64,000 bases of DNA from Hexactinellida sp. DTS-2022 (Eukaryota > Porifera > Hexactinellida): NCBI GenBank assembly GCA_028753945.1, contig JAPNXP010000004.1, positions 1,240,001 through 1,304,000 of the forward strand. The letters run 5' to 3'. This document shows positions 10,677 through 23,500 of the stretch, one piece after another; position 1 is the stretch's first letter, and each line of letters starts with the position of its first letter. The translations under genes and the position numbers were made by a program. The notes beneath the pieces are model-generated. The model saw only the letters and a program-made list of their open reading frames with translations, searched no databases and was not told where the DNA came from.

Positions 10677-12557
10677 GTAATGTTACGCTGGTTCTGCGAG
10701 CCAAACCATAATTTTGGCCTAATGTTTAAGTTAATCTATTTGCTCAGAAATTTCCAGGTTTTAGCTAGCATATATATTACATATAATAATATATGATTTT
10801 TGTTTAGCTTACTTTGCACATTTGGAAGGTAGTTTCTATCATGTCTATAAATATAGATTCTATTAACTTATAATTTTAATACAACCCCGGATAAAATTAA
10901 TTAAACAATTATACAAACAAATACACACCAAGTGTGTTTTACTACATCATACATGGTGTTTGCTTAATAATAGCAATTGATCTCTGGGCCGAAGGAAGCA
11001 GTTAGAAAGTGGTCAGACAATGACTTGGCCGTTTCCGCCTTCCATGGGCCTAATAGCTTGTAACTAGCTTTCGCTCAAGTAATTATTTATGTGGCCCTTA
11101 TTTGTTCATAGGAAATCATTCTTTATAAGTTAGTCAAATTCTCACACAAAAAACTGTTAAAGTTGACTAAATTTCATCAGCTTATAGTGCTGATTCACGG
11201 TTTTCCAGAAAGACAATGTCGAAAAGCGGTACAACCTGTCTTTCTCACCCGGAAAAAAGAAAACATTAAATTCCCAAAAAAAATCCTAGCTCAGAATTTG
11301 TTTTCTCATCACAAAAAAATGGTCAATCGAAATCATAGGTTACTAAAGTGACAGTCTATCAGTATTTTTTATGTTATTCTAGCGTCGAATATGTAAGAGA
11401 ATTAAATTATTGCTCTTAAAATATCCCAAATGATTAATAATGCAAGAAATGAATACTCCCAAGTAGGTTTATATCAGATAATAATGCGTTTATTATATTA
11501 TTAGTTGTCAATTAAAGGCCTATCGAGATAATTCCAAATCAAAATAAGGAATATAATATGGGATCTATTGTGCATGAATCTTGTAAAATCTCTAAATCAT
11601 TCTCTTTACTGCACACAACAGTATTTGATGTGAGATTAACAACCTCCAAACAAATCATTTTTTGCATTTTTGAATATTTGTGAAATACTAATATGAATAC
11701 AAAAATTGAATAACGATGCTAAAATAATGAATTTTATCTCATATTTTTCAATTGATAACAATTAGTAAAGTATTTCCTTGCTTACAAGAACCTGAGACTG
11801 AGGTCCAAAAGTATATTTCTAATATAAAGTTGGAAATAATCTTAGATACTGCTATTTTACTACGGAAATATAACTAATGAGTCTCAAACATATATTTTAT
11901 AGAGTACATTAGTTGTTTTGTTTGAATTACAAAAGTTTGAATAACTTTGTTTCGCATTATCGAGGTTCTCATTTTAGAGATGCCTAATTTGCCTATAGAA
12001 AATGTATTTTTCACTAATCCAACGAATTTTCTAATCAAAAAAACAGAAATGTTTGATTCAGAACACCGCTGATCGGATTAGCTGGGGTCTATTGGATATA
12101 TAAAATGAGCAGAATAGGGCCGTTTTTTTCTAATCTAGTACATTTTGTTTACTAAACAAATTTGTTCACCTACATAGTGTTAAAACAATCGAAAATATTT
12201 AAGCAAATAAACTATGTTAAGTAGTGATATTATTGATTAAATAACTAACAATTTTCGCCATAGTATTCCACTATGTGTGCTTATTATATATAAAATTTAT
12301 ACACATTGCTGTGAGATAACATAATCCCAATAGTCACTTGGATGCCCACTACCTCTATTTATACATATGTACGTATATACAAAATATACAGCTCTATGTG
12401 ACGTATAATGTTTCCAATTTATTAGGGACAAACAGACTTACAACAATTGTGTCTTTAATTTACGAGTCCTTCGGTCTTGGTCGCAATATTTAGTATGCGC
12501 ACTTTATGGAATGCACATAGAAAATTTATACTTTTTATCACTAACATTTTTTATCAG
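10677..12557 (+). other. A-to-B intron, unit 1
   Basis: An 1881-bp intron. Its first 300 bases after the donor resemble the start of the intron after exon B (12864 onward; both run 'gttctg', 'gagttaatctatttgct'-like, 'ttttagctagcatat'), showing that A and B arose by tandem duplication of an exon plus flanking intron. About 10987-11053 carries a small element ('gccgaaggaagcagttagaa' to 'ccgccttcc') also present after exon B at about 13150-13250. No exon is seen; the 62-codon ORF at 11163-11351 is not recognisable. The same intron occurs in units 2-6. Confidence 0.7.
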
Positions 12558-12863
12558 CTGATGGCACACTTCGTCTGTATGGAAGCGGCAACGATGATGG
12601 AATACTTGAGATATATCACAGTGGTCGATGGGGCTCTGTATGTTGCAACCATTGGGGCTCAGAAGAAAGTATTGTTGCTTGTAAACAGTTGGGGTTTACC
12701 AATTATGCCTCCTACACATCTTGGATTACCATCATGAAGGATTTTTGGCTTGATGACGTGATGTGTATTGGAGATGAATCATCTCTATTCGATTGTGGTC
12801 ATTTAGGGTGGGGTGTAGACAATTGTGGAGTTTCAGAGGGTCTCTATCTCAACTGCACAACAG
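12558..12863 (+). CDS. SRCR domain exon, B-type, unit 1
   Basis: A 306-nt phase 1-1 exon (acceptor AG at 12556-12557, donor GT at 12864-12865) encoding a full SRCR domain. Motifs: 'LRLYGSGNDDG', 'RWGSVCCNHW', 'VACKQLGF', 'FWLDDVMCIGDE', 'LFDCG', 'DNCGVS', 'YLNC'. It differs from the A-type at the CDDxW position, which reads C-C-N-H-W: the acidic pair is lost and a seventh cysteine is gained. Other differences cluster in the middle ('YTSWITIMKD' against 'YRHGNSTINH' in A), the loop where SRCR ligand specificity often varies. With the preceding A exon it makes the repeated pair. Joining A to B creates an Ala codon at the boundary; joining B to the next A creates Val. Confidence 0.95.
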
Positions 12864-13365
12864 GTAATGTTAACGCTGGTTCTGCTAGCCAAAACCCTAA
12901 TTTTGGCTTAATGTTTGAGTTAATCTATTTGCTGAGAATTTCAAGCTTTAGCTAGCATATTTATGGTATAGAATAATAATGATCTAGTATACTGTATACT
13001 TTCCAGATTTGGATGTTAGTTTCTAACTTTACTATAAATACGGTTTCTATTAACTTATAATTTTAATACAAACCCAATAAAAAGTAATTAAACAAATTTA
13101 CAAGCAAATACACGACAAAGTGAATTACCTAATAGCGATTGTTCTCAGGGCCGAAGGAAGCAGTTAGAAAGTGGTCAGGCCATGGCTTGATCGGCTTAAC
13201 TAGTGGCATAAGAGTGGTCAGACAATGACTTGACCACTTCCGCCTTCCCGGGGTTTAATAGCATGGTTCTAAGCTTTCGCTCAAGTAACAAGTTATGTCG
13301 AATTTATTCCTTCGTGTCTACTCGCCTCAAGATATAAGCCTTTTCGCAACCTTGTTTTCTTCAGT

Positions 13366-13807
13366 CAGGTACTTCTTTAATATAGGGAGTATTAGGGACT
13401 GTAAACTTCCTTTTGCGGTAAAAATTAGCGTAGGCCGAAAACAGTATTGTTACTTATTGATATCCCGTAATCCGCTAATGCTAGACACAGGAAATGTATT
13501 ATTGTCGTATAGGAAGTCATATTTTGACAGTCCAAAGGTCATATTGGTCTATCGAAAATATTTGAGGAATCTAAGTTCTTCGATGTTCACACCTTTCCAT
13601 ATATGGTAATATTGTTAAAATCTCGAGATTAGTTAGCTTTATACATATGAAATGTATTATTGACGAATGGGAAATGGGAATTCATTTCTAGGGACTCAGT
13701 AGATCACATTGATTTACCTAAGGCGTTCCCTTAACCTATATTATTATTTGTCACTCATCACAAAAAGGTTGTCAACCCCTGTTTTGTAGTTTAGCATCTT
13801 CTTACCT
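13366..13807. mobile_element. Single arm of the foldback element (present in every unit)
   Basis: The sequence matches the left arm of the element at 7054-8367, from 'caggtacttctttaatatag' to 'gttttgtagtttagcatctt', with about 10-15% visible differences and one short internal insertion. The opposite arm is missing. Equivalent copies: 21029, 28690, 36352, 43988 and 51650 (left edges). A 104-codon ORF (13295-13609) reads into it; it has no known domain and appears six times only because the units are duplicated. Confidence 0.8.
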
Positions 13808-14007
13808 CACAGATTTCTATAATTATATTGTTTATTAGGAAAATTCGAATTAGATATGCCTCGAAAATGTGTACGTTTATGATGAGTCCCTAAATAGAGA
13901 CACACCGGATCCATTTTTTTCGGATCCGTATCCGCTTTGAGCCGAAATTCCGAATTCTAGAGCAGGTAGCTAAGAATACAATGTATATAGATACGCATTA
14001 CAATCAG

Positions 14008-15225
14008 GGACGTCGCCAGGATTTTATTATCTAGGGGGGGTATATAAATAAGTAGAGGGGGGGAACGTTTATTGATGCTAGAGCTTACAGTGACGCTATA
14101 GGACTGGATCCCGAGAGTGATAGTGGGTGGAGCATGGAGTTATGAGAATTTAGCCTAAATCATCATAAATTACCTAGGCTTGGGCGGTTCTAGGATTTTC
14201 TAGAAGGGAATGTAGTATTTTAAACAATTACATTACCAGCTGGGAGTCTGGGACGCTGTTAGCCTCCCAGTAGGATCCAGGAGCAAAGCCCCTTGAAGTC
14301 CGAAACAATTGAGTGCCATCGGCCAAAGATATCAATACCTACAGATGCGATTATCAGTATATTATTCTTTAAAACGTGAGCGTAGGTAAAGTAAATATGC
14401 AGTGGAACCTCGTTAATACGAACACCAACGGACGGTAAAAATTTCGTTCGCTTTATCCGGAGTTCGTATTAACCGAAGTAATACCCCTTCAATAGGTATT
14501 GTAGTGACTTGATTTTGTGGATCTTTTTGTTCGTCTTATCCGGAAATTCGTATTAAATGTGTTCGTACTAACGAGGTTCTACTGTATATACAATTCATCA
14601 ATCATACTTATCCAAATGTTATATTTGCATTGTACGCTTCTCTGTATAAGGAACCCTCACCAGTTATCTTTCTTTACCTGAAACTGACTCTCAATATACC
14701 GAAATTTATGTTAACTATAATTTTATTGTGTAACAATAATATATTTTCTCGCATATTACCTTTTAATGTTTACATATGTATGTACAGTACGTGGCACCCT
14801 GACAGCTAGATTCGTAGCAAATGGGGAATTGGAGGGAGGGTAATATCCAAATGCCACTGGTGACAACCGTGAACTGTGACAAATTTTTCCCGTGTTCAGT
14901 CCAAAATCATTTGTCCAATTCGATGTGTTCAATTTGAGATTTTATGAATAATAGACTGGGCAGTTCCTTAATTTTGGGAAATCTCGGCCTGGAGTTCCTC
15001 ACTAGGTGCTCCTTATAAAAAATGTGTTGAATAACGTTCACCATGGGCTGCGCAGCCGCACCCCGCACGGATGATTCACCCGCGGGCCCTCAACCGATTA
15101 CAAAGAATTTAGGTAGGGTCCGGGGGCTTCCAAAAAAGGTGGGCCCCTAAAAGGTCGATCAGCCGGGGGCCCCCAAAAAGGTCGATCACCCGGGGCCCCC
15201 CAAAAGCCGCGCCGCCACTGACGTT
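14008..15225. mobile_element. Composite block with GC-rich hAT-like ends (in every unit)
   Basis: Starts with 'cagggacgtcgccaggattt' followed by G-rich runs. Ends in a GC-rich stretch (about 15045-15225) with 'gggggccccc' blocks and a final 'gccgcgccgccactg', whose reverse complement begins CAGTGGCGGCG. Such ends are common in hAT-type non-autonomous elements, but the two ends match poorly and may belong to different insertions. A pogo-like MITE (14400-14584) lies within. No transposase is seen. Present in all six units; the unit 6 copy has additional insertions. Confidence 0.4.
14400..14584. mobile_element. pogo/Tigger-like MITE (in every unit)
   Basis: A 185-bp element with terminal inverted repeats: CAGTGGAACCTCGTTAATAC at the left and, reading inward from the right, CAGTAGAACCTCGTTAGTAC. 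The right flank is TA and the left flank is TG, so the TA duplication has one change. Equivalent copies begin at 22063, 29724, 37386, 45022 and 52684. A diverged relative lies at 62522-62689. Confidence 0.8.
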
Positions 15226-15369
15226 CACTGGTCATTGATACAATTTACTTATTCATTGGAATTTGATTATATATATTTAATGATTGGGTAAATATAACCA
15301 AATTAACTATTAATTCGTATACAAATCCGGATCCGGTAATTCCCATTCTGGATCCAGCCAAATTCCGGT

Positions 15370-15481
15370 GTAGCAGCCCAGATTAACCCCCCATCAGTAT
15401 ATACCCGGGTATAATCTGTCCTAGGCCAGAATATACCCGGGAGTATATTCTGTCCTAGGCCAGATTATACCCGGCCCGTGG
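15370..15481. repeat. Palindromic filler at the unit 1/2 junction
   Basis: About 112 bp lie between the last base shared with the tail of unit 6 and the first base shared with the head of unit 1. It contains the perfect palindrome TATACCCGGGTATA (15400-15413) and repeated near-palindromic blocks 'ctgtcctaggccaga'. The same filler precedes units 3, 4, 5 and 6 (ending at 23144, 30805, 38467 and 46103). It is absent both from the left edge of unit 1 and from the right edge of unit 6. Confidence 0.8.
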
Positions 15482-18033
15482 TTTCGTGGTTTTGAGGAAG
15501 ATCTACTATTTATGAATAATTCAATTAGATTCAGTGTTATTCCGATTCAAGTTATTGTTGATATCATAAATACAATACAGAATCCTAGTATACATATACT
15601 ATGAATAATTAATTTACATTCATAGCTATTACTATTTACAAATCGATTTCTGATATCATAGTTACAGTAAAGTTTTCTATTGTGTTAATGAATAATTCAA
15701 TTTGATTCAATATCTGATACTATATATAAATCGATTTCAAATACTAGTTGTATTGAAGTTTTCTCCTATATGAAAATTCAATTTCTCTCAACAGTTATTC
15801 AATTTCAGAACGATTTCTGGTATCCAAACAATACATTCATGAGATGGAATATCTATTATATCAGTATTTTTCTGAGGTTTTTTTGGTGCCTAAAGTGTAT
15901 AAGAGTGATAGGGTGGGGGGGGGGATATAACGCATTTATAAATTATAATGGAAATATACACTTAATCCCTTTTTGTCTTTCTAAGTATACAAGTATGCAT
16001 ATTTCGTATTTCGCATTTCCGAAACTCTATTATGTTACTGTTGACATCTACAAATAGGTACACAAATTGGTTTAATTTGGAAATAGCTACAGTAGAACTC
16101 AGTCTAACACTACATAGAGATATGTGCATATTTATTGACAAACTTAAGTTATACAAGTTAGTACGTACTTAGCCGAAGTGCTTACTAAACCAGGTAAGTA
16201 CTACCGAGTCCAACTGTACTTACTATGCTACGATTGTTATAATGGGTAAACAAGTTGATGATAACAAATTAATTGCGTGTGATGTGAATATATACTGTTG
16301 TTGTTCATAAAAGTTAAACAAATGGATGCAAATATATATGTACATGGATGTCAAAGGGTATTACAGATAAATGCATATTACACTGATGGCTTTGTCAAAT
16401 GGGAATTGATTAATAATTATTGCGTGTAGTGGTAAAGTTAAAAAATACAGATATTTTAGATAATATATTTAAATGCTTGACGGGTAAGTGATCCATCGCG
16501 AAGCTGACGAGAACAAATGGGTCGTTACATTTATATTCATTCCACTCTATGGGAGAAGAAATCTAAAATTACAGCTGTGCAGACAGCATATTCTGGTCAT
16601 ACAGACAGCATATTCTGGTTCACTTTTTTGATAAAAGCACCAAAATTTGTACACATGTACTTTGATGTAGTGCGAACATTTTCCGAAATTTTCCGATAAT
16701 TTGATATATCACAATCACATGACCATATTTGGAATGTGGTCATGTGATATATCAAATTATCGAAAATTTTACTTCGAAACCGAATTCTACAATGAAAAGA
16801 CGATATAACTTAATTTGGACAAGTTTTCATGGGAAACAAGCCCGGCGAACACTATCGGACGTGGTTACTTTGGCGAGCTGTTATGGCCGATATAGACACT
16901 ATTTCGATTACCTCATTATCCAAAAATGTTCGCACTAAATCAAAGTACATGTCTACAAATTTTGGTGCTTTTAGCAAAAAATGAACAATCTGTTGAATCT
17001 ATGGCTATGCCGCTGGACTACTATTAGTCATTGAACCCCCAAACTATTATTTTCAATTTGAAGAAATTTTGAGGAGATTTTCATCGACAGTGCAACCGCG
17101 ATTATCCTTACACGTTGGGACCAGTCAAGTATGTTTGGATAATCTACAGTTCGTGTAATTTAAGGCTGAACTAATATATGGAATAACATTGAGACCAATC
17201 GGTACGTTCGGATAATCGAAGAGTTTGGTTAATCGAAGTTCGGATAATCTAGATTGCATTGTTCACCAACTCCCCTTGCATGTTTGTATGGTGTTGGATG
17301 ATTTTCTTCACGCAATTTCCTAGCTACCCTAAGTTAGGTTAGGCTTTGGTTTGGATATATAATTTATTCGTGATTATATATATATTGAACCCCTTAGATT
17401 GTGATTATACTCGGTAGGTGGTTACCAGATTTCATTTTTTTAATACTGAAAACTTAACAGGTATCTTATGATTTTGGATTAACTATTGGATAAACTAGGA
17501 AATAATCTGTATTTTCTTAACTCTGAGCCTATGTACTTTTATTTCATAGTTCACGAATGATGGTTCCAGAAACGCAGGGGATACTTTCAGTTCAGTGACT
17601 ATTAGACTGGTCTATTTTACATTTCGTGTATCAATAATACATTGGTTCCTTCAACTTTAGATGTAGTGAAATTATTGAGTTGTCTGCACTTCACACACAC
17701 AACAATTTATTTTCATTAAAATTGAATTCCATTATGTAGAAGCATATTAGAAAATAGAAAATCATCAGGACTTGTAAATTATTGTATTTGTATAAATTTA
17801 GTGACAATTAACTACGATGAGTGGCAATTTTGGAACATATTTTCCAGAAAAACGAACCAAATAAATAAAATCCAATTCCTGTTCCTACTCAGAAATTGTT
17901 TGTAATTAAGTAGGAGTGCACTACCTATTGCCCTTATTGATCTATAAATTATGCACAAGTAAGGTTTGCTTTGAAACGCCTCTCTTTGAGCTCATTTTCT
18001 GAATACTATACATATTTACTTACTTTTCATTAG

Positions 18034-18339
18034 TTGATGGTTCTCTTCGTCTCTATGGAAGCGGTGATAATGATGGAATACTTGAGATATATCACAGTGG
18101 TCGATGGGGCTCTGTATGTGACGACCTTTGGGGCTCAGAAGAAAGTCGTGTTGCTTGTAGACAGTTGGGTTTTACCAATTATGCCTCCTATAGACACGGT
18201 AACAGCACCATCAACCATTTTTGGCTTGATGACGTGATATGTATTGGAGATGAATCATCACTAGTCGATTGTGGTAATGACGGGTGGGGTGTAGACAATT
18301 GTGGAGTTTCAGATGGTCTCTATCTCAATTGCACAACAG
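18034..18339 (+). CDS. SRCR domain exon, A-type, unit 2
   Basis: Protein identical to the unit 1 A-type exon, including its C-D-D-L-W metal-site motif and the NST sequon. Acceptor AG at 18032-18033, donor GT at 18340-18341, phase 1-1. Separated from the B exon of unit 1 by a 5170-bp intron. Confidence 0.94.
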
Positions 18340-20220
18340 GTAATGTTACGCTGGTTCTGCGAGCCAAACCATAATTTTGGCCTAATGTTTAAGTTAATCT
18401 ATTTGCTCAGAAATTTCCAGGTTTTAGCTAGCATATATATTACATATAATAATATATGATTTTTGTTTAGCTTACTTTGCACATTTGGAAGGTAGTTTCT
18501 ATCATGTCTATAAATATAGATTCTATTAACTTATAATTTTAATACAACCCCGGATAAAATTAATTAAACAATTATACAAACAAATACACACCAAGTGTGT
18601 TTTACTACATCATACATGGTGTTTGCTTAATAATAGCAATTGATCTCTGGGCCGAAGGAAGCAGTTAGAAAGTGGTCAGACAATGACTTGGCCGTTTCCG
18701 CCTTCCATGGGCCTAATAGCTTGTAACTAGCTTTCGCTCAAGTAATTATTTATGTGGCCCTTATTTGTTCATAGGAAATCATTCTTTATAAGTTAGTCAA
18801 ATTCTCACACAAAAAACTGTTAAAGTTGACTAAATTTCATCAGCTTATAGTGCTGATTCACGGTTTTCCAGAAAGACAATGTCGAAAAGCGGTACAACCT
18901 GTCTTTCTCACCCGGAAAAAAGAAAACATTAAATTCCCAAAAAAAATCCTAGCTCAGAATTTGTTTTCTCATCACAAAAAAATGGTCAATCGAAATCATA
19001 GGTTACTAAAGTGACAGTCTATCAGTATTTTTTATGTTATTCTAGCGTCGAATATGTAAGAGAATTAAATTATTGCTCTTAAAATATCCCAAATGATTAA
19101 TAATGCAAGAAATGAATACTCCCAAGTAGGTTTATATCAGATAATAATGCGTTTATTATATTATTAGTTGTCAATTAAAGGCCTATCGAGATAATTCCAA
19201 ATCAAAATAAGGAATATAATATGGGATCTATTGTGCATGAATCTTGTAAAATCTCTAAATCATTCTCTTTACTGCACACAACAGTATTTGATGTGAGATT
19301 AACAACCTCCAAACAAATCATTTTTTGCATTTTTGAATATTTGTGAAATACTAATATGAATACAAAAATTGAATAACGATGCTAAAATAATGAATTTTAT
19401 CTCATATTTTTCAATTGATAACAATTAGTAAAGTATTTCCTTGCTTACAAGAACCTGAGACTGAGGTCCAAAAGTATATTTCTAATATAAAGTTGGAAAT
19501 AATCTTAGATACTGCTATTTTACTACGGAAATATAACTAATGAGTCTCAAACATATATTTTATAGAGTACATTAGTTGTTTTGTTTGAATTACAAAAGTT
19601 TGAATAACTTTGTTTCGCATTATCGAGGTTCTCATTTTAGAGATGCCTAATTTGCCTATAGAAAATGTATTTTTCACTAATCCAACGAATTTTCTAATCA
19701 AAAAAACAGAAATGTTTGATTCAGAACACCGCTGATCGGATTAGCTGGGGTCTATTGGATATATAAAATGAGCAGAATAGGGCCGTTTTTTTCTAATCTA
19801 GTACATTTTGTTTACTAAACAAATTTGTTCACCTACATAGTGTTAAAACAATCGAAAATATTTAAGCAAATAAACTATGTTAAGTAGTGATATTATTGAT
19901 TAAATAACTAACAATTTTCGCCATAGTATTCCACTATGTGTGCTTATTATATATAAAATTTATACACATTGCTGTGAGATAACATAATCCCAATAGTCAC
20001 TTGGATGCCCACTACCTCTATTTATACATATGTACGTATATACAAAATATACAGCTCTATGTGACGTATAATGTTTCCAATTTATTAGGGACAAACAGAC
20101 TTACAACAATTGTGTCTTTAATTTACGAGTCCTTCGGTCTTGGTCGCAATATTTAGTATGCGCACTTTATGGAATGCACATAGAAAATTTATACTTTTTA
20201 TCACTAACATTTTTTATCAG

Positions 20221-20526
20221 CTGATGGCACACTTCGTCTGTATGGAAGCGGCAACGATGATGGAATACTTGAGATATATCACAGTGGTCGATGGGGCTCT
20301 GTATGTTGCAACCATTGGGGCTCAGAAGAAAGTATTGTTGCTTGTAAACAGTTGGGGTTTACCAATTATGCCTCCTACACATCTTGGATTACCATCATGA
20401 AGGATTTTTGGCTTGATGACGTGATGTGTATTGGAGATGAATCATCTCTATTCGATTGTGGTCATTTAGGGTGGGGTGTAGACAATTGTGGAGTTTCAGA
20501 GGGTCTCTATCTCAACTGCACAACAG
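20221..20526 (+). CDS. SRCR domain exon, B-type, unit 2
   Basis: Protein identical to the unit 1 B-type exon (C-C-N-H-W motif, seven cysteines). Acceptor AG at 20219-20220, donor GT at 20527-20528, phase 1-1. Confidence 0.94.
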
Positions 20527-23500
20527 GTAATGTTAACGCTGGTTCTGCTAGCCAAAACCCTAATTTTGGCTTAATGTTTGAGTTAATCTATTTGCTGAGA
20601 ATTTCAAGCTTTAGCTAGCATATTTATGGTATAGAATAATAATGATCTAGTATACTGTATACTTTCCAGATTTGGATGTTAGTTTCTAACTTTACTATAA
20701 ATACGGTTTCTATTAACTTATAATTTTAATACAAACCCAATAAAAAGTAATTAAACAAATTTACAAGCAAATACACGACAAAGTGAATTACCTAATAGCG
20801 ATTGTTCTCAGGGCCGAAGGAAGCAGTTAGAAAGTGGTCAGGCCATGGCTTGATCGGCTTAACTAGTGGCATAAGAGTGGTCAGACAATGACTTGACCAC
20901 TTCCGCCTTCCCGGGGTTTAATAGCATGGTTCTAAGCTTTCGCTCAAGTAACAAGTTATGTCGAATTTATTCCTTCGTGTCTACTCGCCTCAAGATATAA
21001 GCCTTTTCGCAACCTTGTTTTCTTCAGTCAGGTACTTCTTTAATATAGGGAGTATTAGGGACTGTAAACTTCCTTTTGCGGTAAAAATTAGCGTAGGCCG
21101 AAAACAGTATTGTTACTTATTGATATCCCGTAATCCGCTAATGCTAGACACAGGAAATGTATTATTGTCGTATAGGAAGTCATATTTTGACAGTCCAAAG
21201 GTCATATTGGTCTATCGAAAATATTTGAGGAATCTAAGTTCTTCGATGTTCACACCTTTCCATATATGGTAATATTGTTAAAATCTCGAGATTAGTTAGC
21301 TTTATACATATGAAATGTATTATTGACGAATGGGAAATGGGAATTCATTTCTAGGGACTCAGTAGATCACATTGATTTACCTAAGGCGTTCCCTTAACCT
21401 ATATTATTATTTGTCACTCATCACAAAAAGGTTGTCAACCCCTGTTTTGTAGTTTAGCATCTTCTTACCTCACAGATTTCTATAATTATATTGTTTATTA
21501 GGAAAATTCGAATTAGATATGCCTCGAAAATGTGTACGTTTATGATGAGTCCCTAAATAGAGACACACCGGATCCATTTTTTTCGGATCCGTATCCGCTT
21601 TGAGCCGAAATTCCGAATTCTAGAGCAGGTAGCTAAGAATACAATGTATATAGATACGCATTACAATCAGGGACGTCGCCAGGATTTTATTATCTAGGGG
21701 GGGTATATAAATAAGTAGAGGGGGGGAACGTTTATTGATGCTAGAGCTTACAGTGACGCTATAGGACTGGATCCCGAGAGTGATAGTGGGTGGAGCATGG
21801 AGTTATGAGAATTTAGCCTAAATCATCATAAATTACCTAGGCTTGGGCGGTTCTAGGATTTTCTAGAAGGGAATGTAGTATTTTAAACAATTACATTACC
21901 AGCTGGGAGTCTGGGACGCTGTTAGCCTCCCAGTAGGATCCAGGAGCAAAGCCCCTTGAAGTCCGAAACAATTGAGTGCCATCGGCCAAAGATATCAATA
22001 CCTACAGATGCGATTATCAGTATATTATTCTTTAAAACGTGAGCGTAGGTAAAGTAAATATGCAGTGGAACCTCGTTAATACGAACACCAACGGACGGTA
22101 AAAATTTCGTTCGCTTTATCCGGAGTTCGTATTAACCGAAGTAATACCCCTTCAATAGGTATTGTAGTGACTTGATTTTGTGGATCTTTTTGTTCGTCTT
22201 ATCCGGAAATTCGTATTAAATGTGTTCGTACTAACGAGGTTCTACTGTATATACAATTCATCAATCATAGTTATCCAAATGTTATATTTGCATTGTACGC
22301 TTCTCTGTATAAGGAACCCTCACCAGTTATCTTTCTTTACCTGAAACTGACTCTCAATATACCGAAATTTATGTTAACTATAATTTTATTGTGTAACAAT
22401 AATATATTTTCTCGCATATTACCTTTTAATGTTTACATATGTATGTACAGTACGTGGCACCCTGACAGCTAGATTCGTAGCAAATGGGGAATTGGAGGGA
22501 GGGTAATATCCAAATGCCACTGGTGACAACCGTGAACTGTGACAAATTTTTCCCGTGTTCAGTCCAAAATCATTTGTCCAATTCGATGTGTTCAATTTGA
22601 GATTTTATGAATAATAGACTGGGCAGTTCCTTAATTTTGGGAAATCTCGGCCTGGAGTTCCTCACTAGGTGCTCCTTATAAAAAATGTGTTGAATAACGT
22701 TCACCATGGGCTGCGCAGCCGCACCCCGCACGGATGATTCACCCGCGGGCCCTCAACCGATTACAAAGAATTTAGGTAGGGTCCGGGGGCTTCCAAAAAA
22801 GGTGGGCCCCTAAAAGGTCGATCAGCCGGGGGCCCCCAAAAAGGTCGATCACCCGGGGGCCCCCAAAAGCCGCGCCGCCACTGACGTTCACTGGTCATTG
22901 ATACAATTTACTTATTCATTGGAATTTGATTATATATATTTAATGATTGGGTAAATATAACCAAATTAACTATTAATTCGTATACAAATCCGGATCCGGT
23001 AATTCCCATTCTGGATCCAGCCAAATTCCGGTGTAGCAGCCCAGATTAACCCCCCATCAGTATATACCCGGGTATAATCTGTCCTAGGCCAGAATATACC
23101 CGGGAGTATATTCTGTCCTAGGCCAGATTATACCCGGCCCGTGGTTTCGTGGTTTTGAGGAAGATCTACTATTTATGAATAATTCAATTAGATTCAGTGT
23201 TATTCCGATTCAAGTTATTGTTGATATCATAAATACAATACAGAATCCTAGTATACATATACAATGAATAATTAATTTACATTCATAGCTATTACTATTT
23301 ACAAATCGATTTCTGATATCATAGTTACAGTAAAGTTTTCTATTGTGTTAATGAATAATTCAATTTGATTCAATATCTGATACTATATATAAATCGATTT
23401 CAAATACTAGTTGTATTGAAGTTTTCTCCTATATGAAAATTCAATTTCTCTCAACAGTTATTCAATTTCAGAACGATTTCTGGTATCCAAACAATACATT

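Larger units (their letters stand above)
6319..15481 (+). repeat. Tandem unit 1 (9163 bp, with two private insertions)
   Basis: The first of six direct repeats, anchored on 'tttcgtggttttgagg' at its left edge. It contains SRCR A (10371-10676) and SRCR B (12558-12863). Compared with units 2-5 it is about 1.5 kb longer because of a 1314-bp foldback element (7054-8367) and a 160-bp hAT MITE (9465-9624), both with target duplications. Outside these insertions it reads nearly base for base as units 2-5. Its left edge joins unique sequence ('gcaattat'), whereas all later units are preceded by the palindromic junction filler. Confidence 0.95.
15482..23144 (+). repeat. Tandem unit 2 (7663 bp)
   Basis: Lacks the two private insertions of unit 1. 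Its head shares 'gtataagagtg' and 'tatatcagtatt' with unit 4, while units 1, 3, 5 and 6 read 'gtatcagagtg' and 'tatatcaatatt'. Its tail shares 'cccgggggcccccaaaag' with unit 5. A private change is 'catagttatcc' near 22268, where other units have 'catacttatcc'. Confidence 0.95.

Noticed and set aside
13295-13609. 104-codon ORF repeated in all six units
   Set aside because: Most of it lies in the arm of a non-coding foldback element; no domain, no splice context, and the related arms at 7054 and 55100 do not keep the frame open.
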